A stretch of DNA of 64,000 bases from Humulus lupulus (taxonomy: Eukaryota; Streptophyta; Magnoliopsida; Rosales; Cannabaceae), in NCBI RefSeq assembly GCF_963169125.1, contig NC_084798.1, forward strand, positions 198,085,481 to 198,149,480, in the 5' to 3' direction. The first letter of the stretch is position 1. Every line of letters starts with the position of its first letter. Below are positions 37,700-48,280 of the stretch, piece by piece. The notes under the pieces are model-generated. The model was not told the DNA's origin. It worked only from the letters and a program-made list of their open reading frames with translations, and searched no databases. The position numbers and the translations under genes were made by a program.

Positions 37700-38472
37700 T
37701 GACCTCTAGTGCTAGCATAAGAATCGTTAAGACCCATAAGAAACTGCATAACATATTCTTATTACTAATGATTCATCCAAACTTTCATAGCACCACATTG
37801 ACAAAGAGGAATAAGTTAAAAATTCTTGAGTTCATCCCAAAGAATTTTGAGCCAAGTGAAATAAGTATTGACATCAAGAGAGCCTTGAGAAAGATCATGG
37901 AGTTGCTTCTTAATTTGAAATATACGCAGAGTAGCAAAAAGACATAGTATTTGTCCATTTGTCCTATATAGGCAAATCCAAATCGGGCAAATTTTTACTC
38001 GGAGTAGAGCATAAACCTAAAAGAATTCAAGCATTACTTTGATGAAATTGCTCATTGAGGTCGGACCAAACGGCATGAGCATAGTCAAGATAAAGAAGAA
38101 TGTCGACAATTTCCTTTGAGATAGCATTGAGAAGCAAAGAAGTGACCATACTATTACAACGAGACCAAATCCCAGTAGAAGGGTCATCCATAGGAGGTCG
38201 GGGAAGAGAACTGTCAACAAAACCAAGCTTATTTTTGGCATTAAGAGCCATAAGCATTGCACGATTCCAGGTGTTATAGTTAGGACCAATAAGAACGTGG
38301 GAGACAAGGATGAGGCCAGGATGATTTCCATTGTGAAAAGACAGAGGACTGTGGATATTTTCCAAGGAAGAGGAATCTGAAAGAACTTGGGTGGTAGAAG
38401 ACGGAGGGATAAGAGGTTGAAATCTATTGGCGTTGTTGGTGGTATTGTATATTGGTTATTACCATGAGCCAT
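37700..38472 (-). pseudogene. copia gag, frameshifted
   Basis: Starts at the ATG complementary to 38472 (MAHGNNQ..) about 50 bases inside the primer site. A frameshift between about 38420 and 38360 separates this start from the recognisable gag core in another frame (HPGLILVSHVLIGPNYNTW, ALNAKNKLGFVD at 38330-38220). The core belongs to the copia gag family whose members begin with N-Y-x-x-W. It packages the element RNA; this copy is broken. Confidence 0.75.
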
Positions 38473-38539
38473 GGTCACAAAAAAAGAAGAATAAGGAATA
38501 GCAACGACGACAGCAGAAGATTAGGGTTGCGATACCATA

Positions 38540-38719
38540 TTACAAGATAAAGTAGAGAGAAAGAGAGAAAAAGAATGAATGAAGAAAATAATTCTCATTA
38601 CTTGAACCAAAAAGTTAAAAGAGAATTAATATAAGACTATTCCAATATATAGCTGACAAAATAGAAATATTTAAATACAGAAAAAGGAAAAATAGAAATA
38701 AGCTAAATCAATATTTTAA
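38540..38719 (-). repeat. 5' LTR of the copia element
   Basis: The counterpart of 31855-32026 in the same orientation. It adjoins the primer-binding site and gag, which makes it the 5' LTR of a minus-strand element. Confidence 0.85.
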
Positions 38720-39606
38720 TAATTCTATTGTTTTCATAACTCTCACTCAATGTACATACAATAGATGAATTGTTTGGTGATCTATAAAACATAACATTAT
38801 TTTGATGTGTGGGATAGTCCTAATTTTAAAATGTAAGTAGTTAAAATTTTGTTTTGGAAAATGATAAAGGAATATAAATAAATCTAACTATTAATAAACT
38901 TTCTACTAAAACAATATACATTTTTAGAAGAATTTAGTTCTATTATCATTTTTTTTTCATTCTCTCTTTCTTTTTCTACCAAGTTATACAAAAAGTAACA
39001 AGTTATTGTTAGTTACTCAACGCTAATCACCGGACATCCTATCGCCACATGCGCTAGCCAGATGGGAAGAGCAACCGTTGATGAGCTTACCACTAAAATC
39101 TTGCTGCCCAACAATGCCTAAAGTCGTTGCATGCATCGGTTAAAAGTGACACTAGTGAGCTTTTTACTGTATTTTTTTACAAGCTCCGCACACCCCAAGG
39201 CTGGAGGGTGGTATCATTGGAGGAAGTGTCTTGAGAGGAACAAAACTCAACCACACATTCCTCCTACATTGATGCCATTCTCCAATGATTTTATGGGTAT
39301 ATTCATTACTTTAAAAGCATTTTTTGACGCCACCAATGGTCGTTTGGACTCAAAGGTGGTACTAAGGTGGCCTACTCTTCAAAATAGTCATTTTGAAATA
39401 TTGCAAGTTTAGGTTTACCACCCTTGTCCTTGTCAGAAAAGATGATTTGAAGAGGTCAGATTTATGTTGGAATTGTTATGCTTTAAAAGTAATGTTTTAG
39501 TTACTTTTCTGTTGGGATAACCAAAAATTAATTTAAAAGTAACCAATCTAATGAGTTACCAACAAAGTGTATTTTATTTTATATTTAAAAGTTACCATGT
39601 AGTATA
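38720..39606. other. Intergenic DNA between the copia and MULE elements
   Basis: Mostly AT-rich. The first part probably continues the MITE-like sequence interrupted by the copia element. From about 39005 to 39420 the base composition is richer in GC and a 93-codon + strand frame (39131-39412) is open. It has no recognisable domain and I do not call it a gene; it could be a relic exon. Confidence 0.4.
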
Positions 39607-39615
39607 TTAAATTTT
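39607..39615. other. MULE target-site duplication, left
   Basis: TTAAATTTT, repeated exactly at 52803-52811. Nine bases is the Mutator signature. Confidence 0.75.
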
Positions 39616-39666
39616 GTGAAAATTACATTTAATATGGGTTTTTTAATAAAGTTTTCAAAAATATGG
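39616..39666 (+). repeat. MULE left terminal inverted repeat
   Basis: Begins GTGAAAATTACATTTAATAT and ends TTCAAAAATATGG. Similar, with substitutions and one-base shifts, to the reverse complement of 52752-52802; the inner 11 bases are identical. Confidence 0.7.
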
Positions 39667-39890
39667 TTTTTTTTTTCTAGTATTATTTTATGGCTTTTTA
39701 AAACTTTTATTCTATTCTATGGGATTTTTTTCCCATATTTATGTATAAAATCATTATTATGCCATAGTTAAATTTCTAATTATATTTATAAATGTAGAAG
39801 GGTAATTATGTAATTTCGTGTGTAGAAGGGTTATTATGTAATTTTGTAATTATTTATTTAAGTTTTTATATTAAGTGGAAAAAGTTATCT

Positions 39891-40280
39891 TTTCAGTTTT
39901 ATTTTAATTTTATATAAGGTATTTTTTACTTTTTACTTTTGTCTGATTTCACTGAAGGTTTTTCGCCCTTTCGTGTTCTTCAACTGTAGCCGAACGGTGG
40001 TGGTGATCGGTGAGAGTGGCAGGCGGACGGTTGTCGTCTCAGGCGAACGGTTGCGTCTCTGGCGAAGGGTTGTCTTCTTAGGCGAAGTTTCAGTTTTATT
40101 TTAATTTTATATAAGGTATTTTTTTCTTTTTATTTTTGTCTGATTTCACTGAAGGTTTTTCGCCCTTTCTTGTTCTGCAACTGTAGCTGAACGGTGTTGG
40201 AGATCGGTGAGAGTGGCAGGCGGACGGTTGTCGTCTCAGGCCAACGGCGGTCGTGTTTGGTGGTTTTCCATTCGTCTGTT
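39891..40280 (+). repeat. 197-base tandem duplication near the MULE left end
   Basis: The segment from tttcagttttattttaattt through gatcggtgagagtggcaggc to gacggttgtcgtctcaggc occurs twice, starting at 39891 and 40088, with few differences. It is GC-richer than the surroundings and may be the promoter or first untranslated exon of the plus-strand gene. Confidence 0.8.
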
Positions 40281-40503
40281 TTTCACAATTTCTGCTTCTC
40301 AGGCGAACGGTTGTGTAAGGATTTTTTCTTTTTGGTTTGTATTTCCTTCTGGTTTTCATCATCCACACACAGTTTATTTCTAATATGTGATTGATTTTGA
40401 TTTTATCTACATATAACTTGATTGTAAGGGAAATGGCTCGTGATAGGTGAAGATTTTGTTTATGTGGTATTTTAGGTTTCAATATTTAGGTGTTTTCTGA
40501 CTT

Positions 40504-40850
40504 GTGATGGAAAAAGTCATTGTTGGAAGCAAATCTATGGTTTTTATGATGAGTCTTGTTACATATATCCTTCACTCTGTATATCTCTTCTCTTATCTAT
40601 GGTGCCTGTAGTAATACTTGTGTGTGTTTGTGTGTGTGTATATATATTTATATATCTTTTCTGGTTTGTGATGGAGTAATTGTGATGGAAAAAGTAATTG
40701 TGGGAGGCAATAATTGGGATGGAAGCAGTTATATTTATATCCTTCAATCTGTCTCTGTGTTCTCTTCTATATAGTGCCTTGTAGCAATATGCGTGTGTCT
40801 GTGTGTGTGTATATATATATTTATATCTCTCTCTTTTTCTGTCATAGGGT
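40504..40850 (+). repeat. About 178-base tandem duplication with GT/TA microsatellites
   Basis: gtgatggaaaaagt starts both copies (40504, 40682). Each ends in a TGTGTGTGTATATATAT run (near 40620-40650 and 40790-40825). It lies in the presumed 5' intron of the Ulp1-like gene. Confidence 0.75.
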
Positions 40851-41800
40851 GGGTGGACAGTGTAACAAGGCTCATAATGAACATTCCCATGTTGTGTACT
40901 GTTAATGATCAAATTAGCTCTGAGATCTAAGGGCTGTCTTTGGTTGTACTTATTCTTTTCTTTTGAATATTCATGTTGTTTTATAATGCTACTTGTTAAT
41001 AATATATGTTATTGAAGATTTTTCTAATGACAAGTAATGATTATCTTTATTATTAGTAAATCGAAGTTACTTTGCAGTAGGTTTTGGTTTTGTTTTTTAC
41101 CTCTACTATGTAGAAGTTAATCATTTTTTCGGCTATATTATATTTGTTCCTCAATCATTTATCTAAACTTTTTAATTCCTGATGGCATTTTGTGTTTTCT
41201 GTTTGTGTAGCAATGGTTCAAAAGGGAGGTGATGCTGGCTCTTCTAAGCCCTATGATCATGGTAAACCCTCATTAAAATTGCGACGTTCTCCTCGAAGTC
41301 CTGGGGGAGAATTGAAGCCCTGTGGTCCTGTGATTATTGATGAGACAAACAAGCAGGTATTTTAGTTTTGTTATTTTCCTGGTTCAATTTTATTTTTTTT
41401 CTTAGTTGGGTGTTTACTCATTTTATAGTGAACAAGTTTTTATATGCCCAGTAACCTGTTTCTATGTTTTTTTTTGTTTATTGTGATTTATTTATATTTA
41501 TTTTTGTTATAGGTAATTGGTTGGATTGAGGTTATTGATATTTTAATTATGTTGTTCATATTTTAAGGTGACCGATTTCTTTGATGCATATTTTGTTCCT
41601 TTTTTACAATGTCTGTTTTTTATTGATTCTAAGTGATCATTTATTTGTGATTCTTTACTATTCTTGTTTCTATATTTGATATGTTTTTGGTTTGTATATG
41701 TTGTATGCTTTTTTCTTTTGTTGTGTAATTTTATAGGTAACTGGTTACTTATAGGATGTAACTAGTTACCCTTCAAGTGTATTCATTTTTAATTGTTGTT

Positions 41801-42110
41801 TAATGTTTAAGGTAACTGGTTACTTGTAGGATGTATATTGTTGTTAAATGTTTAAGGTAACTGGTTACTTGTAGGATGTATATTGTTGTTTAATGTTTAA
41901 GGTAACTGGTTACTTGTAGGATGTATATTGTTGTTAAATGTCTAAGGTAACTGGTTACTTGTAGGATGTATATTGTTGTTTTAATATGTAAGGTAACTGG
42001 TTACTTGTAGGATGTATATTGTTGTTTAATGTTTAAGGTATCTGGTTTCTTGTAGGATGTATATTGTTGTTTAATGTTTAAGGTAACTGGTTACTTGTAG
42101 GATTCCTGTT
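41801..42110 (+). repeat. 45-base tandem array in intron 1 of the Ulp1-like gene
   Basis: Seven units start at 41811, 41856, 41901, 41946, 41992, 42037 and 42082 (spacing 45-46). Each has GGTAACTGGTTACTTGTAGG and then atgtatattgttgtttaatgtt. The sixth is degenerate. Two single copies of the core precede the array (41736, 41758). Confidence 0.9.
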
Positions 42111-43896
42111 TTCATTTTGATTTTTTTTTTTTTAAAATGTATATGTTGTAATGTTGCTGGTTACATTTTAAAGTAACTTGTTTCCTTAGATGTGTATGAT
42201 TTTTTTAATGTTGTAGTAATTATTTATTTTAATATTCTTTTTTGTGGTATTTGTGTTATATTTTTTATTCAGGTTGTGCATTATATGATCAAACCAGAGT
42301 TTCGGTTTGGAAGTAAGGTTCAGCAATGGAATAAACAAGAAGTTATAGCTGATTTGAAAAAAGTCTTCACCAAGAAGCAGAAAGCTATGTTTAGAAGGAC
42401 TCCTTTTGGTCATTTTTTGGATTTTCCATGTACTGCATGGCAAGCACAGCTTGTACATAGTGTTTTGATGAGGGAGGTTCATCAGGAAAAAGAAGAATTT
42501 GAGTTTTGGTTTAAGTTTGGTGATAAGGTAGTGAGGTTTTCTATTAGTGAGTTTGGATTAATTACTGGGCTAGACTGTGCTGGTAGTGTTGATTTAAGTA
42601 TGTTTCCTGATGGTAAAAAAGGTATTAGGACAGATTTTTTCCCTGGTGTTAAAGCAAATCACAAAGTTAGCAAAAATGAAGTTAGCAGCCTTTTTAATTC
42701 AGACAATTTTAATGCTATGGGGAATGAGCTTGTTGTGAAGTTGGGTATTGTCCACTTTTTGGCTAGTTTTTTGTTTGGGACCCAGAATGAGACAAGGGTA
42801 GACAATAAGTTTTTTGGTATGGTTGATTGTGAGCTTTCCCTGTTGAAAACGTTTGCATTTGGCAAACTTTTGTGGCAAAGAACTAGGTGTTATATGCGCT
42901 CTGCTTTAAAGGAGAGGAATGCTCTTTATATGAAGATTCCTAGAAAAGCAGATGGGTCTCTTGATAATTGGAGTTACAAGTGTTTTGGTTTTCCGCTTGC
43001 ATTCCTTATATGGATTTATGAGACTCTTCCAAGTTGTTCATCGTTTTTATGTCGGAGGATTGGTTCTTCATTTCCAAGGATATTGAATTGGCATAGCAAT
43101 GATAGTGTGAGTTATCAAGAAGTTCTTGAGAAAGTTTTTATAGATGAGAAGGTAGTTTTTTTCCTCTCTTTGTTTTGTGTTGTATTTTTATAACTGTTAT
43201 ATTTATAAGTAACTGGTTACTTCTCATTTTTATAACTTTTTGTTGCTATTCATGTTATTTTTTTCTAAAATTTAATGCAGTTTGATGTCAATCTTGTCGT
43301 TCCTAATGCGGAAGAAAAGAAATTGGGTATATTGAAAAATTTATCATTTGAAAGTATATTCTGTCCAACACCACCACCTATAGGTGATGACATTCCCCTA
43401 TCAGAGATGCCTTTGTTGAGACCTGGACTCTTTCTTCCAAAGAAGCGTTTGGAGGTTTGTTTTTTTTTTCATTTTTTATTTTTTTTAAACCCTTTTTATA
43501 TGTCATTATGTTTTAATGTTTTTGTTATCTTATTAAATTGTATGTAGGATCAATATAACAAGGGGCTTCAAGATCAAATCAATGAGTTACATGTTAAGCT
43601 GACTGAAGTTCAAGCGTCGCAAAAGTTGATTATTGGTGAACTTGTTTGCCTGAAGAAAAGTTTTGAAGCTGATTTTGCTACAGCTATTGGTTTTCTTGTA
43701 GACATTAAGTCTGCTGTGTCTGTGAAAACTGATGGTGGAGATTTAGATTATGAAAATCAAATGGACTTTGACCATGTTTATCATGTAAATAGTTTGTTGC
43801 GTAATTTTCTTTTCTTATATTATTTTGTTTGTATATCTTGATTAAATATTTCATTGCTTTTCTACAAGATTATGTTGATGATGTTTGTGTGTGTGT

Positions 43897-43914
43897 GGGG
43901 GGGGGGGGGGGGGG
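43897..43914 (+). repeat. Poly-G tract, 18 bases, in exon 5
   Basis: Follows a GTGTGTGTGT run. With 18 G the frame set by the upstream exons runs into TGA near 43935, whereas the other frame continues YQDVQVDEKLG to the exon end, so the tract length decides the frame. Confidence 0.8.
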
Positions 43915-44231
43915 TACCAAGATGTTCAAGTTGATGAAAAGTTGGGGGCCGATTTGGAGCATTCTGTGAAGATTGCTTCAAATTTTGTTACTCCTGTTAA
44001 GGTATGCTGTTTTAATAACATTTTGTCTAAGGAAGTAGTTTTTTTTTATATTTGTTATAAATTTTAATTTTAATTTTTTCCTTTTTGTTTTTGTAGAGTC
44101 AATCTAATGAAGCCTCATTGCTATGCTCGACTCCTTCAACTTCTACATTTCATGTGTCAAATGAAATGTGGAAGATGATAAATGAGTCTACTAAGAGATC
44201 ATCAAAAGATAGTAGTAATATGGAGGGTAAG

Positions 44232-46577
44232 TGTAACGCCCTGGGTACCCCAGAACAGTTACGGTGATCGGTGAACCGGAAATTTGACCCGCTACCCGAG
44301 TCCTTTGGTTAAAAACGTGATCTAGGTGTCATTAACAGGTTAAGGTGTAAAACCAGTAAAAAGGAAATGACACTTTTCATTAAGTAAATAAACTGCTCAT
44401 GAGCCTTTTAAAAATGTTTACAAGTAGTTCATGTTACAAAAGAGTTGCTACAGTTCCAAATATACAATCCCCGCCGGCCTAAGCGGCAAAAATAGGGTAA
44501 ACCCCCTAGTCCCTCTGAGAACTCCTTGACCGTGGCGGTCAAGCGGCCCTGTATGTACATCACATCGCCCAAGCTCTCCACTCAGGGTTGGCCAAGCTTT
44601 TCCTTCCCTTTACCTGCACCATGTAGCACCCATGAGCCGAGGCCCAGCAAGAAAACATAATAAAGCATGATATAATATCAACAACGATCATAATAACCAT
44701 TCAGGACTATCTGTCAAACAAGTAGGTGACAATAGCCAAAAGTCACAATAATGAGCATCGCTCCCTCTAGCCATGTGACGATAGGGTCACCAGGGCTTAA
44801 CTGAATAGTGATTCATTTATAAGTTCGTTTAGGACAGGTGCATGGTGATTAGTCACCAACATAACCTTCCTCACGACTCTGGAGTCGAAACTATGGACAA
44901 TGTCCTTTAGCCATGTGACAAACAGTCACCGGGGTCATATACCTTGGCTATATTCATCTGGTTGTAAGCCAGGCAAGCGCTTATAAGTTTCTCGACCTTA
45001 GAGTCGGTCTGGCATTAATGCCATAGAGCCATTCAATGCATAATTCTCGACTTTAGAGTCGGTCCCTGACTAGTCAGTGTCTCAAACAGATAAACAACGT
45101 TCAACAGCATTTAATATGCAATCCATGTCCACATATATCAACCAAACATGCCTCAAGTATCAAACCATGCATGTCATATACCTATATAGGGTGCAACTGT
45201 ACTCAAACACCGTTTTCTTACCTCTGGTTCGAGTGAGAATAATTATATGAATGATCCCTGAGAACGATCAACCTTTAAATTCCTCGACGGTCACCTGGTC
45301 ATAACCAAAATATAGGATTCATCAATAAAAATGATAACTGAGGGCTCCCAAACCAAATCCCAGTCCCCGAGACCTCAAATACTACCCAACCGGGTACTAG
45401 GTCCAACCCGAGGCCTATGGTTTGAATCCCTAAGCTAAAAACCACTTTTAGCAAATTTTGGCCTCATGGGCCGCGGCCCCAAAAAGCCGTGCCGCGGCAC
45501 GCCACCAAGCCCTATCTGCCAGACGCTCATGGGCCGCGACACACAAAAGCCGTGCCACGGCACCCAGCCCAGAAAAGCTAGAACGGCCACACACGAACCA
45601 GATTTTCTCCCTGTGCAACTCCCTCTCAAACCAGACCTTTAAACCATCATAAAACCTCCTCCAAACATGTAATTGAACCCCCAAACAACATCCCTATCTC
45701 ACTCACACCAAACCCCAATCAACTAACACCCAAAAACCTCCTTTGATTCATACTTCCCACATCAAGAACATGAGTTGAAAACTATAAACAAAAACAGAGT
45801 ACCAGCTGTGATTAATGGCAAAACTCACCTTGAAACTTGTCTTGAACCTTCCACACAAGCTAATACAAGTCTCCAACCCAGCCCTTAAGTTTCCCTAGCT
45901 TGAATTATCACCAAGAACACAAAACCACCAAAGGAGCAATGAAGGAGATGAGGTACGGGTAAGGGAGAGGCAAACCCCTGTTTTTGTTCTGTTTTAATCT
46001 ACAGCCTTCTAAGCTACTTAATCACATATATCCTTCCAAAAAGACAAAAATACCCTTTATGTCATCTTAAGTCTCCAAAGCCACCCCAAGGGCAAAATTG
46101 GTACATTCCGCTAAACTCGTTAATTATAATTAACGCTTCCCAATTCCCGCTAATCTCAATATCCTCAAACACCAATATTTCATAACCCGTTACCCTAAAA
46201 TCCCCGGTAACGCGATAACCTTTAAAAATCACCCCGAGACTCACCCCGAGCCCCGAGCTCAAACCTGTTATGACCAAACCGATAAATCATGTTTAAGGAT
46301 CGTCTCATGTCGGAATACTCGAACCAATCCACATTATAATGTGGTCTCACAATATATCATTATCATACAACAAATATTCAATTATACCCTCAACGGGCCA
46401 AATTACCATACTACCCCTGTAAACAAATGTGGACTCACAAGCATGCATTTAACATCATATGATAATATAATTCTCATAAACATGCATAAACACATTTAAT
46501 GGCATAATTAAACAGTTATGGCCCTCCCGGCCTACTAATCCAGCCATTAACCATAATAGGGAATCCGGGGCATTACA
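44232..46577 (-). mobile_element. Gypsy solo LTR inside exon 6 of the Ulp1-like gene
   Basis: 2346 bases. On the minus strand it runs from TGTAATGCCCCGGATTCCC to CCAGGGCGTTACA, with the perfect duplication GTAAG at 44227-44231 and 46578-46582. Same family as 20615-22927. With the insert and one duplication removed by eye, the exon reads through in frame, so it interrupted an open exon. Confidence 0.93.
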
Positions 46578-48280
46578 GTAAGAGAGATTGGTCAATTGTT
46601 GTCTATGATTCTTCAAGGTTGTCTGATCCTGTGGCTATTTTTCCTAAGAAAAGAGAGGCGAAGCCAAGTGCTGTTGTCAAGTCTCTTTTCATGACAAAGT
46701 TTGGTTCTTCTGAAGATGAAGGTAAACATAAAAGAAATAAGACTGTATTGGATAATATATGTCCTTTTTCTAATGATCTTGGTCAGAATCACACTGAAGA
46801 ACAAGCTTCTGAGTTTCATAGTTGGATTGAAACTAAAGTGAAGCACAATAACAAGTATGTACACTTTGTTTTTTTTAAAATTTTTTTTTTTTTGGTTTTG
46901 TGTGAAATTTTTGGTTTTATTTTCTAAATACTGTTTGATTTTTTTGTTTTGTAGGTATAAGAAATATGATGATAACAAGGTTGAGCCATCGATCGACTTC
47001 ACTTTCATTTTTATTGACGAGAAGACTTGGTTCTACCGTTTGTATCATCCTGGGCAGTTTGTTGATTCATCGGTGAGTTTCTTTTTCTTTTTATGTTATG
47101 TTTCTCATTTTAAAAAAAAATTTCTTTTGATGTGCTTGAATTCTATATTTCTGTGTTTTGCTGGGGGTAACTAGTTCCCTCTGTCTTTTTTTGTGTTTCC
47201 ACGATGTGTAACTGGTTACCTAAATGTATAATCTAGTAGTTTAGCTGGGGTAACTAGTTACCACAGTCATCTTTTTGTGTTGCAATGCTTTGTGTAACTG
47301 GTTACCCAAATGTATACATTGATGTTTAGCTGATGGTAACTTGTTACCCACAGTTTTTATTATTTGTTGTGCAGTTGATTGGAACTGGTTACCCTCTGTT
47401 TTTTTTTATTATGTTTTGTTGTAAGTGGTAACAGATTTCTACATAGTGGTCTTATAAGCCTTTATTATTTTAAAATGCAGCATATTGATGTCATGATGTA
47501 TTATTTGAGGAGAAAGGTTAAGTTGTCGAAAGGTTTGATGAGGAGGGTATCTACTACTGATAGTTGTTTTGCCCAAAATATTGTTTTCATGTATGAGAAA
47601 TTTGTGAAATCAGGCAGTGATACATTGAACATTGATGACAGTTGTGTTGCTTTGAAGATTATGAGGGGAAACTCATTATTTTGCAGTAGTCACTGGAATC
47701 TACTTGATCATGTTCTTATGCCTGTTAATGTTAATGATCTTTCTCATTGGCTTTTGCTACATTTTGACATAAAGAAGAGGTTGCTCATTGTTTATGATTC
47801 TATGTCGGGGGCGAGGCATGGAAATTTGAGTTTACCTGTAATTGAAGCATTTGCTGTAATGCTTCCTCTTCTATTGGAGAAGATTTATTTTTATGATCGT
47901 CGTGACATAAATCTTGATATTAGTCCTTATGATGTTGCTGAGACTGATGCTTTGCAATTGAGTATTGCTAGAGGTGTTCCTCAACAAGTTGAATGGTGAG
48001 TTTTTTTTTTTAACTTTGCTTATCCTGTTTGTTTCTGGTTTTGTTTTTATGTTCTTAGTTTTTTATGTGTTTGTAATATTGCTGTGACTGTGGGATTTTT
48101 ACAACGTATTTTGCCGAGCAATTAATTCTTGGAAAGGAAAACGAGATGCCAAAAGAAATTGATGCTCAGTTGCTTCGCCAAGACATTGTTGTTAGCTTGT
48201 ATTTTCATGGGAAGAAGAAACAAGAAGATGGATATTTGACTAGCGTTGAGTTTTCTGAAAAGGTTTTGGATAGGAAGTAG

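Larger units (their letters stand above)
31855..38719 (-). mobile_element. Ty1/copia retrotransposon (RE1-like), decayed, with nested solo LTR
   Basis: Short direct LTRs of about 172 bp (31855-32026, the 3' LTR) and about 180 bp (38540-38719, the 5' LTR) enclose gag and pol on the minus strand. Between them: gag, CCHC knuckle, protease, integrase, reverse transcriptase and RNase H, the copia order. A primer site TGGTATCGCAACC lies just inside the 5' LTR (near 38524-38536), and a purine tract TTGAGGGGAGTG precedes the 3' LTR. Removing the 1.9-kb solo LTR leaves about 4.95 kb, normal for a short-LTR copia. A 5-bp target duplication could not be fixed. Confidence 0.9.
41213..48280 (+). pseudogene. 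DUF1985/Ulp1-like cysteine protease gene carried by the MULE, nine exons, disrupted
   Basis: Inferred exons: 41213-41356, 42273-43151, 43281-43454, 43548-43784, 43869-44001, 44097-44226 continuing at about 46583-46854, 46955-47072, 47481-47995 and 48085-48280. An acceptor two bases before the ATG suggests a 5' untranslated intron. Exon 2 carries the DUF1985 region (RRTPFGHFLDFPC..WFKFGDKVVRFSISEFGLITGL). Exon 4 looks coiled-coil. Exon 8 holds the Ulp1 half with SHWLLLHF (His) and LLIVYDS (Asp), and exon 9 the Cys motif DCGIF, so the triad is present. Ulp1 enzymes cleave SUMO-like proteins; the activity here is inferred. Breaks: a solo LTR in exon 6, an 18-base G run that misframes exon 5, and a lost AG before exon 9. 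It faces the transposase gene tail to tail. Confidence 0.82.

Noticed and set aside
40556..40912. Short frames around the GT/TA microsatellites
   Set aside because: Open only because of simple repeats; no conserved residue pattern.
41801..42110. CRISPR-like regular repeats
   Set aside because: The 45-base units are repeated almost whole, with no unique spacers, in a plant intron; it is a tandem repeat.
42192..42272. N-terminal 27 residues of the long frame starting at 42192
   Set aside because: They read through intron 1, which ends in a pyrimidine tract and CAG at 42272; exon 1 at 41213 supplies a better start in the same frame.
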